Part shown: piece after piece, positions 48,230-57,495 of the stretch
How the letters are laid out: every line of letters starts with the position of its first letter
Numbering within the stretch: the stretch's first letter is position 1
From: an archaeon
Lineage (GTDB): Archaea > Nanobdellota > Nanobdellia > CSSed11-243R1
Direction of reading: 5' to 3'
NCBI GenBank assembly: GCA_024277205.1
Contig: JAJRVP010000005.1
Location: 1 to 64,000, forward strand
Length of the DNA: 64,000 nucleotides
The notes under the pieces: model-generated
What the model was told of the DNA's origin: nothing
Database searches by the model: none
Seen by the model: the letters and a program-made list of their open reading frames with translations, nothing else
Program-made: the position numbers and the translations under genes

Positions 48230-49170
48230 CAAGCTCCGGCTGCTTGTGTTCCTTCTTCTGAAAGTGTTTGTTCACATTCTGCTATTGGTGTACTAAATCC
48301 TGAACAAATTGCATCTTTAAATGCCTCTGAGGTTCTTTCACCATAATATTCTGCGTCATTAATTATCAATGTTGGGGAGCCCCTTACATTATATTGTTCT
48401 GTTAATGCTTGGTCAGCTTCCATAAGCGAAATTCCTTCTGTTGCAACACAATTTTCTATAACTGTTGTATCAATTCCAACTGCTTCTGCTTTTTCTTTCC
48501 AACATGTATCTAAGTTGTCTTTGTTACAAACACCATTAAATTGTTCAATATAGTTCCAAAATGTGGTTGAACCATAATTCTTCCAAATACAAGCTTGTCT
48601 CATGTTTTCATTTGCTTCATATTCTCCATGTAACGAATTAACCTTTCCATCAACTACACTTACAATAAAGTGTGGCTCAATTGCAACCTTGTCTCCAAAC
48701 AATTTAACTACATCAACCATAGCATTTTCTGCTTGTTGTCCATATGGACAGAAACTCATTACAAATAACCTGACTGTTGGAGTTTCTGCATCTGGCGCAT
48801 CAAAAGGTTCATTTTGTTGTTGTGGTTGTGTTGGTTGTTGCATTGTTTGAGACATATCAATTGCTGTTGGAAATAATAATTTTCCATCCCCACTCACATA
48901 TATGTCATTAGTTTGTCCTTGAATTTCAATAGAAACTTTGTACACCCCATTTCCACTTGCACTATTTAAGAATTTAGCTTCAATGCCTGGTGGCAAAAGA
49001 TTGTTGTTAATGAAATTTACTGTTTTTTGCCCAACTGAATTCGCATCTCCTGCGATAAGACATCCTGTTTGCTTTAATGCAAAACTTCCAACTAATGCAA
49101 CTGCTAAAACAATTGTTAATACTTGAAAGATTTGCAGCTTAGATATTTTTATTTTGTTTTTTTCCTTCAA
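48226..49170 (-). CDS. membrane-anchored DsbA/thioredoxin-fold protein with CPYG motif
   Basis: N-terminal TM; FVMSFCPYGQQAENAMVDVVKLFGDKVAIEPHFIV; VRGSPTLIINDAEYYG. Confidence 0.75.
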   Translation of the reverse strand: MKEKNKIKISKLQIFQVLTIVLAVALVGSFALKQTGCLIAGDANSVGQKTVNFINNNLLPPGIEAKFLNSASGNGVYKVSIEIQGQTNDIYVSGDGKLLFPTAIDMSQTMQQPTQPQQQNEPFDAPDAETPTVRLFVMSFCPYGQQAENAMVDVVKLFGDKVAIEPHFIVSVVDGKVNSLHGEYEANENMRQACIWKNYGSTTFWNYIEQFNGVCNKDNLDTCWKEKAEAVGIDTTVIENCVATEGISLMEADQALTEQYNVRGSPTLIINDAEYYGERTSEAFKDAICSGFSTPIAECEQTLSEEGTQAAGAC

Positions 49171-49227
49171 ATCTCACACCCCTTTTGTAGTATTATAACA
49201 ATCTGAAATAAGATAATGTTTAAAAAA

Positions 49228-49890
49228 CTAACCATTGTCTCGAATAAATTGTTTAAGTTTTTCTGCAGACATTTCTCCGCAAACAGCCTTATCTGTTTTA
49301 AATGCATAAAACGAAGGTACTCCCAAAAATCCACAATCTCTTTCAATAGATTCTGCATGCATTAAAAATGTTTGTTTATTTGTTTCGTTGTACCATACTT
49401 CTATTCTTTGGAATCTAACACCAGTTTCATTTTCAACTTGTTCAACAATGGGTTCCATTTTTGCGCAATGTGGACAACCTTCTCCATAGAACATAACAAA
49501 TTCACCAGTAATTACACAAACATTTTCAGATGGAGTCACGTTTTCTACCATGGGTGTAAATACACAATTTTGTGGATTTTGCATATCACAAGTACCATGT
49601 ACTGCTAAGTTGTATATACTATACCCCGTATATGCCATACTTGAGAATAAAGCTATTGTAAAAATCCAAGATATAAATTCAAAATGTTTATGTGTAAATC
49701 TCGCAAGTTTTGGGAATTTCATCAATTTAGAAACTACTCTTGTTTTCATCTTTTGGTCAAATCCGGTTTGGCAAGGACGAAGAGTTATTCTTCTAAAAAC
49801 ACAATCAAATGCTTCTTTAGCAATTTGTCTATGCGAAACGCTGAATATCCCTAGAACTCCAAAAACAATCAATGCAACAATGCAAATCAT
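49228..49890 (-). CDS. membrane-anchored thioredoxin-like protein with CPHC motif
   Basis: TM segments then FVMFYGEGCPHCAKMEPIVEQVENETG...FLGVPSFYAF. Confidence 0.75.
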   Translation of the reverse strand: MICIVALIVFGVLGIFSVSHRQIAKEAFDCVFRRITLRPCQTGFDQKMKTRVVSKLMKFPKLARFTHKHFEFISWIFTIALFSSMAYTGYSIYNLAVHGTCDMQNPQNCVFTPMVENVTPSENVCVITGEFVMFYGEGCPHCAKMEPIVEQVENETGVRFQRIEVWYNETNKQTFLMHAESIERDCGFLGVPSFYAFKTDKAVCGEMSAEKLKQFIRDNG

Positions 49891-49969
49891 AACTTATCTC
49901 TCTCATTTATTGTTTAAAAAGTTATCTTTAACCACAATCTATTTTAAATTTATATCTGTTAACATAAGT

Positions 49970-50203
49970 ATGAAAAAATTTTTCCTTTTTAAAAAGATGA
50001 ATAAAGAAAAACGAAGTAAAATCATCCTTGCTAGTTCATTTTCATCTTTGATAATTATGTGGTTGATATACTTTTTTGTTAATCTCTTTGGGATTAAAGG
50101 AGAACAATATGATAACTTCTTTATATTTATGGTTATAATGTCTTTAGTACTTATTGCTAATTTGGTTTATGCGGTTAAGATGGGGTTGAAATGGAGAAAG
50201 TAA
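49970..50203 (+). CDS. small two-TM protein
   Basis: MKKFFLFKKMNKEKRSKIILASSFSSLIIMWLIYFFV...; internal start of the ORF-track entry. Confidence 0.5.
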   Translation: MKKFFLFKKMNKEKRSKIILASSFSSLIIMWLIYFFVNLFGIKGEQYDNFFIFMVIMSLVLIANLVYAVKMGLKWRK

Positions 50204-51066
50204 TAATTGTTAGGTATGGAGAAATTGGGATAAAGTCTTATTGGGTTAGACGAGAGTTTGAAAAAAGATTAGTAGATAATATCCCGAGGGCTCTTTTAGA
50301 AAATAAAATAGAATTAGAAAAGATATGGCAGAGTGGTGCTAGAACATACATCTGGTGCAAGCCAATTAATAAGGCATTAAAAGTATTGAAAAATGTATTT
50401 GGGGTTGTTTCATATTCTCTTGCATATGTTATAAAAACGGATTTAAATGAAATGAAAAAATTTGCTCTTAAACTGTATAAAAAAAGTGGAAAGAAAAAAT
50501 TCAGAATATCCACACGGAGAATATATAAAAAATTTCCTTTAACATCAATGCAAGTAAGTGCAGAAGTTGGGGCGTATGTTATTGATAAAACAGAAGCTAA
50601 GGTAGATTTAACAAGATACGACATTAATATTTGTTTTGAAATAACAAAAAATAGAACTTTTGTATTTTCTGATTTCTACAAAGGGTGGGGTGGTTTACCA
50701 ATTGGTACACAAGGAAAAGTTCTATGTGTGCTCTCTGATAAAAAAGAATCCCTATTTAACGCATGGTTAATGGCTAGAAGAGGTTGTGAAATTGTTTTGG
50801 CTGGAAAGAATAAGCGTTCTTTTGCAAAAAAATTTGAAAAAAAATACTATTATTTTGAAGAAGAATTGAGTTATTATGATTTAACAGATTTTAGTATTGA
50901 AAAAATAATTGAGATAGCTAAACGGGAAGGTGCAAAAGCCATTGTTGTTGATAATTCCAGAATCAATGTTTTCGAAGGAAAAACAGATTTAATTGTATTT
51001 TATCCTTCTTTGGGATATTCGCCACAACAAATAAGAAAAATTTGGAAGGAATTAGATTTTGATTAG
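50191..51066 (+). CDS. ThiI-like protein (THUMP domain) with degenerate PP-loop
   Basis: VRYGEIGIKS, GGLPIGTQGKVLCVLSDKKESLFNAWLMARRGCEIV. Confidence 0.8.
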   Translation: MEKVIIVRYGEIGIKSYWVRREFEKRLVDNIPRALLENKIELEKIWQSGARTYIWCKPINKALKVLKNVFGVVSYSLAYVIKTDLNEMKKFALKLYKKSGKKKFRISTRRIYKKFPLTSMQVSAEVGAYVIDKTEAKVDLTRYDINICFEITKNRTFVFSDFYKGWGGLPIGTQGKVLCVLSDKKESLFNAWLMARRGCEIVLAGKNKRSFAKKFEKKYYYFEEELSYYDLTDFSIEKIIEIAKREGAKAIVVDNSRINVFEGKTDLIVFYPSLGYSPQQIRKIWKELDFD

Positions 51067-51097
51067 ATTTTTATATAAGTGATTATTTAAGAGATAT

Positions 51098-51463
51098 ATG
51101 GCAAGAACACCATCTACCATCCCGATAGTACTATTTGCTCTATTGGCATTTTTCATATTCTACCTAATAATGATTCCGCCAGTAGAAAGAGCCAGAATTC
51201 TTCAAACAGAAGAAGTTTCAGCAACAAATGTTGTTTATATTGAGGATGGTATGTTTATACCAGAAGAGATTACAATTAGCAAAGGAGATTTTGTATTGTG
51301 GATTAATAATGATATGACAAAACATAGAATAGTTGGTGCTGATTTTAAAAGTCCTGTGTTGCTTCCAAATGCAAGATATATGCACCAATTTGATGAAAGT
51401 GGGGTTTTTGTATATTCCTCTGAGTTTTATCCAGGAATGGTTGGAAAAGTAATTGTTGAGTAA
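51098..51463 (+). CDS. membrane-anchored cupredoxin-like protein
   Basis: MFIPEEITISKGDFVLWINNDMTKHRIVGADFKS...FDESGVFVYSSEFYPGMVGKVIV. Confidence 0.65.
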   Translation: MARTPSTIPIVLFALLAFFIFYLIMIPPVERARILQTEEVSATNVVYIEDGMFIPEEITISKGDFVLWINNDMTKHRIVGADFKSPVLLPNARYMHQFDESGVFVYSSEFYPGMVGKVIVE

Positions 51464-51464
51464 A

Positions 51465-51847
51465 ATGGCAATTAAATTTTATCCATCTATAGAGTTAGAA
51501 CTAAAGATTAAGGATATTGTTGAAAACTTGGAATGGAACACATAGATTTGTCAAGAATAAAATGTATGAAAAGTTATGGTTCTAAAGCGCGACATACAAT
51601 TGCTAGGTGTTATGCTCTTTCTAAAATATGGCAAAAAGCACTAGATATAAAGGCGCATTATATAATAGAAGTAATCTCTGAAAATTTTGACAAATTGCCT
51701 GAAAATGAAAAAGAAAAAGTTCTCATACATGAATTATTGCATGTGCCATTTAGCATGGGTGGTGGATTTAAGCACCACAAAAATTATGTAACACGAAAGC
51801 GAGTAGAGTTACTTCATCGAGAATATAAACAAAAAGTATATAAATAA
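51465..51847 (+). pseudogene. putative metallopeptidase (COG4900-like, HELLH), apparently frameshifted near its N-terminus
   Basis: Frame 1: MAIKFYPSIELELKIKDIVENLEWNT* (51465-51545); frame 2 from 51533: MEHIDLSRIKCMKSYGSKARHTIARCYALSKIWQ...VLIHELLHVPFSMGGGFKHH. Confidence 0.5.
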
Positions 51848-51866
51848 TTGTGTAGAATTTCGACAT

Positions 51867-52160
51867 ATGAGGGAACTAACTCTCTTACAACTCAAAGTAC
51901 TTTGGTTGATAAGCAAAAAGAAGTATCATGGGTATGAATTAATGGAGAGATTAAAAGTATCTCAAGGAACAATTTATCCCCTTTTGCGTTCCTTAGAAAA
52001 AAATAGACTTATACGTTCGTTAAAAAAAGATTTGAAAAAAGAATATCAAATCACAAAAAAAGGTGGAAATTTACTTAAGAAAAGCTGTGAGGAATTTTGT
52101 GAAATTTATGAAGACATCTTCAGAGAGTATGTCTGTAAAAAATGCGGGGTGAAAAAATGA
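51867..52160 (+). CDS. PadR-like winged-helix regulator with Cys-rich C-terminus
   Basis: LLQLKVLWLISKKKYHGYELMERLKVSQGTIYPLLRSLEKNRLI; C-term CEEFCEIYEDIFREYVCKKC. Confidence 0.75.
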   Translation: MRELTLLQLKVLWLISKKKYHGYELMERLKVSQGTIYPLLRSLEKNRLIRSLKKDLKKEYQITKKGGNLLKKSCEEFCEIYEDIFREYVCKKCGVKK

Positions 52161-53365
52161 ATGAATCCATAAGGAAGGATTTTCCATTTCTTAAGAGGAA
52201 GATAAGAGGTAAACCAATAATCTATTTTGATAATACAGCATCAACTCAAAAACCGCAAGTTATGATTGATGCTCTAAAAGATTTTTATGAAAACCATTAT
52301 GCAAATATTCACAGAGGGATATATACTCTTTCACAAGAAGCCTCAGAAATGTATGAAAAAGCGCATGACAAGGTTGCAAAATTTATTGGGGCTCGCGGAA
52401 GAGAAGAAATAATATTCACACGAAATACAACTGAATCTTTGAATTTGGTTGCACACAGTTTAAATCTTAAAAAAGGAGATGAAGTCATTATAACAGAAAT
52501 GGAACACCATTCTAACATGATTCCTTGGATGATGCTTAAAGATAAAGGAGTAAAATTAAAGTTTCTTGAAGTTGATAAAAATGGTGAAATAGTTCTTGAT
52601 AAACTTCCAAGTTTAATAACAAAAAATACCAAAGTGATAAGTTGTGTTCATATGTCAAATTTCCTTGGGACAATAAATCCTGTTGAAAAAATTGGAAAAA
52701 TTGCAAAAGAAAATGGAATAATCTTTGTTGTTGATGGTGCACAATCTGTTCCACATATGCCAATCAATGTTAAAAAAATTAATTGTGACTTTTTGGCTTT
52801 TTCTGCTCACAAGATGTGTGGTCCAACTGGAATTGGTGTACTCTATGGAAAAAAAGAAATTTTAGAAAATATGAAGCCATTTCTTGGTGGTGGGGATATG
52901 ATAAATGAAGTGGATTATGAAGGATACACCACACATACTCTTCCTTGGAAATTTGAAGCTGGCACAGCAAATATTGCTGATGGATATGCTTTTGGTGTAG
53001 CAATTGATTATCTATCTAAAATTGGAATGGACAACATATGGAAACATGAACAAAAGCTAACAAAATTTGTTTTGGAAAAACTTATGCAAATGAAAAATGT
53101 TGAGATATATGGGCCTCTTGATTGGAAAAAGAGGGGTGGTTTGGTTTCATTTAATGTAAAAGGTATGGAAGCGCATGATGTGGCTGGTATTTTAGACAAT
53201 AGGGCAAATATTTGCGTGAGAAGCGGACATCACTGTGCAATGCCTATGCATAAAAAACTTGGTGTAAACGGCTCTGTGAGAGCATCATTTTATTTATATA
53301 ACACAGAAAAAGAAATTGAAGTTTTTATTAAACATTTAAATGAAATTGTAAATGTGTTTGGGTGA
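52157..53365 (+). CDS. sufS: SufS-type cysteine desulfurase
   Basis: YFDNTASTQKPQVMIDAL, DFLAFSAHKMCGPTGIGVLYG, VRSGHHCAMPMHKKLG. Confidence 0.95.
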   Translation: MNESIRKDFPFLKRKIRGKPIIYFDNTASTQKPQVMIDALKDFYENHYANIHRGIYTLSQEASEMYEKAHDKVAKFIGARGREEIIFTRNTTESLNLVAHSLNLKKGDEVIITEMEHHSNMIPWMMLKDKGVKLKFLEVDKNGEIVLDKLPSLITKNTKVISCVHMSNFLGTINPVEKIGKIAKENGIIFVVDGAQSVPHMPINVKKINCDFLAFSAHKMCGPTGIGVLYGKKEILENMKPFLGGGDMINEVDYEGYTTHTLPWKFEAGTANIADGYAFGVAIDYLSKIGMDNIWKHEQKLTKFVLEKLMQMKNVEIYGPLDWKKRGGLVSFNVKGMEAHDVAGILDNRANICVRSGHHCAMPMHKKLGVNGSVRASFYLYNTEKEIEVFIKHLNEIVNVFG

Positions 53366-53702
53366 TATATTGAATCTAAAAGAGAAATTCATAAAAGAAG
53401 TTTTAAAAATTAAAGGAAGTCATAGTTTTGAAACTTCAAAAGAAGATTTAATTGGGTTTTGGTTTGAAGGTGTTGAAGGTGAAGCTCTTTCATTAATTTT
53501 AAAAGATGAAGGTATTGAAGCTTCAACAGAATCTCCTTGTATTAAAAAATACAAAAAATCTTCTGGTTTAACACATGAACAAGCCCATGGTTCTTTAACA
53601 ATAAGATGGGGTGACGCTTTTAATGAAGGTGACGTGAATAAAATGGTAAATGCTATCAAAAAAGGGGTTGAAAAACTAAGAAAAATATCTGGGTGGAAAT
53701 GA
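53352..53702 (+). CDS. stand-alone IscS/NifS C-terminal-like domain with active-site-loop Cys
   Basis: GVEGEALSLILKDEGIEASTESPCIKKYKKSSGLTHEQAHGSLTIRWGDAFNEGDVNKMVNAIKKGVEKLRKIS. Confidence 0.7.
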   Translation: MCLGDILNLKEKFIKEVLKIKGSHSFETSKEDLIGFWFEGVEGEALSLILKDEGIEASTESPCIKKYKKSSGLTHEQAHGSLTIRWGDAFNEGDVNKMVNAIKKGVEKLRKISGWK

Positions 53703-54076
53703 TGGAGTATTCAAAAAAAGTTTTGGAATATTTTAGAAATCCAAAAAATATGGGAAGATTAAAAGATGCTGATGCTATTGGTAAAGCTGGCAATCCTACT
53801 TGTGGAGATGTAATGGAAATTTATATCAAAGTGGAAGATAATAAAATTGTTGATATATCATTTCAAACTCTTGGATGTGCAGTTGCAATTGCTATGTCAT
53901 CTATATTAACTGAGATGGTAAAAGGCAAAACTCTTGAACAAGCTGAAAAGATAACAAGTAAAGAAATTGTAGAAAAACTTGGTGGAGTTCCACCACCAAA
54001 ATTTCATTGTTCTATACTCGCAAAAGAAGCTCTTAAAAAAGCAATAGAAAATTATAAGAAAAAAATTAAGAAGTGA
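53699..54076 (+). CDS. iscU: IscU/NifU-like Fe-S scaffold
   Basis: YSKKVLEYFRNPKNMGRLKDADAIGKAGNPTCGDVMEIYIKV, LGCAVAIAMSS, KFHCSILA. Confidence 0.93.
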   Translation: MMEYSKKVLEYFRNPKNMGRLKDADAIGKAGNPTCGDVMEIYIKVEDNKIVDISFQTLGCAVAIAMSSILTEMVKGKTLEQAEKITSKEIVEKLGGVPPPKFHCSILAKEALKKAIENYKKKIKK

Positions 54077-54335
54077 AATATTTCCTAATTTTTTTATCAA
54101 CTTTAAAGAAATCTAATTTAACTCCTGCGTCAATATATGCCCATGAGATTATAAATGCTTCAAAAGCTTCAATATATTTTCCTTTTTCAAAAAAATATTT
54201 TCCATCTTCAAAATAATTTTCTGCAAAGGAATAAAATTCATCCGCATTTTTATTGTTGATTATCTCTATGTTATCAAAAATTTCTTTCATTCTTTCCATC
54301 TCTCTTTTTGCAGCATCTTTAATTTCCATTTTCAA
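54066..54335 (-). CDS. DUF357-like helical protein
   Basis: YFEDGKYFFEKGKYIEAFEAFIISWAYIDAGVKL. Confidence 0.75.
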   Translation of the reverse strand: MKMEIKDAAKREMERMKEIFDNIEIINNKNADEFYSFAENYFEDGKYFFEKGKYIEAFEAFIISWAYIDAGVKLDFFKVDKKIRKYFTS

Positions 54336-54867
54336 TTGCCTCTTTTAATTTTTCAGGAGATTCCCCAATTATATCAAATATTTCTTCCTCGAGTGAAAAA
54401 ACAAGTTTCTCATCAACTCTTTTTTCAGGAGGAACATTATATCTTTTGATTAGGTCATCTAATCGTTCCTTTACACTTACAATTTTATCGTGCCTAGCTC
54501 TCAAATCTGCATATTGCATAACCTTTTCTTCCCATGTTTTCAAGTTTTGAATTTCTTTTAAGGAATGCATCCTAACAATGTGGCCCAATTCAGGATATCC
54601 TTCTTTAATCAAAATTTTCTCACCATCAAGATGATGGTTCTCGTTCTCAGGCGGAATATGTTCTCGTATCACCTTAGACTTTGCAATATCATGTAATAAA
54701 GATGCCCTATCAACTAAATCAATATTTATATCAATCTCTTTTTCTTTAAGTTTTTTAGCAAGATAAACCGCAATTTTATTTACAAGTTTAGTATGTTCAA
54801 TTATATTTGGAAATGTCTTGTACTTTTCTAAAAGTTTAAAACATTCTTCTCTTGTTGGCAATTTCAT
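54319..54867 (-). CDS. HD-domain phosphohydrolase
   Basis: H..H and HD motifs IIEHTKLVNKIA, DRASLLHDIAKSK; start trimmed to MKLPTREEC. Confidence 0.8.
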   Translation of the reverse strand: MKLPTREECFKLLEKYKTFPNIIEHTKLVNKIAVYLAKKLKEKEIDINIDLVDRASLLHDIAKSKVIREHIPPENENHHLDGEKILIKEGYPELGHIVRMHSLKEIQNLKTWEEKVMQYADLRARHDKIVSVKERLDDLIKRYNVPPEKRVDEKLVFSLEEEIFDIIGESPEKLKEAIENGN

Positions 54868-55925
54868 ACAATCCATCCTCCACCAAGCACAATGTCTTTT
54901 TTTATGAAAACTGCTATTTGTCCTGGAGATACTGCCCATATAGGTTCTTTTGGCACAACTTTAACTTTTTTTCCTTCTGGTACAATTTTTACCTTTTTGG
55001 GTTGAGTTTTATTTCTTACTAAAACTTCTGCATTTATAGGTTTCTTTGGTGTGTCAATGGAAACCCAATTTAATCCATTAACATAAAAGTGTTCGAAGAA
55101 TAAATCTTTTCTCTCACCAACAACAACTTCATTCTTTCTTGGGCGGATTCCAATAACATATAACTTCTTATGACTTTTTATTCCAAGCCCTTTTCTTTGT
55201 CCAATTGTATAATGAATGTATCCATTGTGTTTTCCTAAAATATTTCCATTTTTATCAACAATATTGCCTTTGCCAATTTTTTTATTAATGTTCTCCTCTA
55301 CGAAATCCCCTTTTTCCTTATGAAGAAAACACAAATCTTGATTCTCTGGTTTGTTAAAAACACGAATATGATTTTCTTTTGCAATTTTTCTTATTTCTTC
55401 TTTTGTATAATCCCCAATTGGAAATAATAGTTTTGAAAATACTTTTCTTGGGAGCATTGAAAGAACATAAGATTGGTCCTTTTTTACATCAACTGGGCGA
55501 TTCAAAATTATTTTTTTACCTCTTTTGCATAATCTTGCATAATGTCCTGTTGCAACTAACTCAGCTCCAAGCTTTTCTGCTTCTTTAATTAATGCACCAA
55601 ACTTTACTTTTTGATTGCAAGGCACACAAGGGTTTGGATTTTTGCCTTTTAAACTTTCTTTAACAAAATAATCAATTACTCCTTTTTCAAAAATTTTTCT
55701 TAAATCAATTACATAATGTTTAATTCCTAAATCTTTTGCAACAAGTTTTGCTTGTTTTATATCATCAAGAGAACAGCATTTTGAACCTGGGATTGTTTTC
55801 ATTGTTATACCAAAAACATCTGCACCTGATTTTTTAAGTAAAAATGCGCAGACAGAGCTATCAACACCCCCACTCATAGCTACTGCAATCTTTTTTCCTC
55901 TAACTCTTTTTATTAAAGACTTCAT
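54864..55925 (-). CDS. mnmA: tRNA 2-thiouridylase MnmA/TrmU
   Basis: AVAMSGGVDSSVCAFLLKK, NPCVPCNQKVKFG, ATGHYARL, DLCFL, YTIGQRKGLGI. Confidence 0.93.
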   Translation of the reverse strand: MKSLIKRVRGKKIAVAMSGGVDSSVCAFLLKKSGADVFGITMKTIPGSKCCSLDDIKQAKLVAKDLGIKHYVIDLRKIFEKGVIDYFVKESLKGKNPNPCVPCNQKVKFGALIKEAEKLGAELVATGHYARLCKRGKKIILNRPVDVKKDQSYVLSMLPRKVFSKLLFPIGDYTKEEIRKIAKENHIRVFNKPENQDLCFLHKEKGDFVEENINKKIGKGNIVDKNGNILGKHNGYIHYTIGQRKGLGIKSHKKLYVIGIRPRKNEVVVGERKDLFFEHFYVNGLNWVSIDTPKKPINAEVLVRNKTQPKKVKIVPEGKKVKVVPKEPIWAVSPGQIAVFIKKDIVLGGGWIV

Positions 55926-55980
55926 AAAGACAGATTTAATTTAGCAGTTTTTAAATATAACGAATTGATATAACTATGTT

Positions 55981-56616
55981 ATGAACAACGAAGAATTAGT
56001 TCAACACCTAATTAATCATGGGGCTCTAAAAACAAAAGAAATTATAGAAGCATTTAGAAAAGTTGACAGGGTGAATTTTTGCTTAAAAGAATATAGGCAT
56101 CTTGCTTATGTTGATCAGCCCCTTCCTATTCTTGTTGGACAAACAATTTCTCAACCAACAACAGTTGCAATAATGACTGAATCTTTACAGCCACATAAAG
56201 GAGACAAAGTCCTTGAGATTGGAACTGGAAGTGGATATCAAGCTGCAATTCTTGCAGAAATTGTAAAACCTGGAAAAGTTTATACAATTGAAAGAATAAA
56301 AGAGCTTGTTGAATTTGCAAAAAATAATCTTAAAGACTATGAAAATGTTGAGATTATCCATGGAGATGGTTCTAAAGGATTAAAAGAAAAAGCACCTTTT
56401 GATTGTATCATAGTTACGGCGTGTGCTCCAGAAATACCTGAAATTTTGAAAGAACAATTAGCATATGGTGGGAGAATGGTTATCCCTATTGGTGAAAGTG
56501 AACATTCGCAAGATTTACTTTTAATAAGAAAAAAGGAAAAATTTGAGATAATAAATTTGGGTCCTTTTGCATTTGTGCCTTTGATTGGAAAATATGGTTT
56601 TAAATTGACTCAGTAA
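55981..56616 (+). CDS. pcm: protein-L-isoaspartate O-methyltransferase
   Basis: VGQTISQPTTVAIMTE, KVLEIGTGSGYQAAILAEIV. Confidence 0.95.
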   Translation: MNNEELVQHLINHGALKTKEIIEAFRKVDRVNFCLKEYRHLAYVDQPLPILVGQTISQPTTVAIMTESLQPHKGDKVLEIGTGSGYQAAILAEIVKPGKVYTIERIKELVEFAKNNLKDYENVEIIHGDGSKGLKEKAPFDCIIVTACAPEIPEILKEQLAYGGRMVIPIGESEHSQDLLLIRKKEKFEIINLGPFAFVPLIGKYGFKLTQ

Positions 56617-57493
56617 AAATTGTTTTGACTTCATCGAAGAGTTTTGGAATTTTTTCTTTTGATTCGAATTTTGCTTTTGCATAAGAAATTATTTTTTCAG
56701 GAATGTTAATGCCACTAATTTTAATTGCATCTCCAAGAAGAGGACATAGATTAACATCTACCACAATTGGTTCGGCAGTATCCAAGATATCAACTCTTGC
56801 ATAATCTGTTTTTAAAATATTTGCAACATTAAGTGCAGTTTTGATTATTTTTCGGTTTGGTTTTATTTTTTTCAATTCTCCGCCTGCATAATCAATCTCT
56901 TTTGGTTCTTTTTCTAAAGCAGTTAGTACTTCATCTCCTAAAACAAAAACCTGTATCAATTTTGCTTCTGGGTAATATTCTTCGAAAAGCATTGGCTGTT
57001 CTAAAACTTGAAGTGCATCTATCATTGATTTTGCCTCTTGTTGGGAATTAGCAAGCATTACTTTTTTCTTATCTGTCGGAACTTTGATTAAAATTGGAAA
57101 TCTTAAAAGTTTCAAATCAAATACTCCTGTTTGAGGATCATCTGCAAATATTACTCTTGGCACATTTATGCCAAATCTTGAAAGAATTTGATAAAGAGAA
57201 AGTTTAGAAGATGCTATGTAAAAACTTTTTGGAGAATAAATAGAAATTGCTTTTTCAGGTAATGCCTCTAAAATTGGGGCTGCAAGATTATATTTTGACT
57301 TTGGAATTCTAAATAATATTACATCAAATTTTGAGATGTCTTCATATTCATAAACAAAATTTATTCCATTGTCTATAAGAAGAGAAATACAAGAGATAGG
57401 TATTTGTTTAACATTGGCTATCTTTTTTGCTTCTTCTAAAAGCAATTCATCTGTTTTCTTTTTTTGTTTTGAACTTATTAAACAAATTTCCAT
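56600..57493 (-). CDS. RimK-like ATP-grasp protein (second copy)
   Basis: LSRFGINVPRVIFADDP, RFPILIKVPTDKKKVMLANS, DYARVDILDTAEPIVVDVNLCP. Confidence 0.7.
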   Translation of the reverse strand: MEICLISSKQKKKTDELLLEEAKKIANVKQIPISCISLLIDNGINFVYEYEDISKFDVILFRIPKSKYNLAAPILEALPEKAISIYSPKSFYIASSKLSLYQILSRFGINVPRVIFADDPQTGVFDLKLLRFPILIKVPTDKKKVMLANSQQEAKSMIDALQVLEQPMLFEEYYPEAKLIQVFVLGDEVLTALEKEPKEIDYAGGELKKIKPNRKIIKTALNVANILKTDYARVDILDTAEPIVVDVNLCPLLGDAIKISGINIPEKIISYAKAKFESKEKIPKLFDEVKTIFTESI

Positions 57494-57495
57494 TT

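Noticed and set aside
49985-50010. cctttttaaaaagatgaataaag as another family-1 element
   Set aside because: No loop between the arms and the spacer does not fit YTNNANC; it is ordinary coding sequence.
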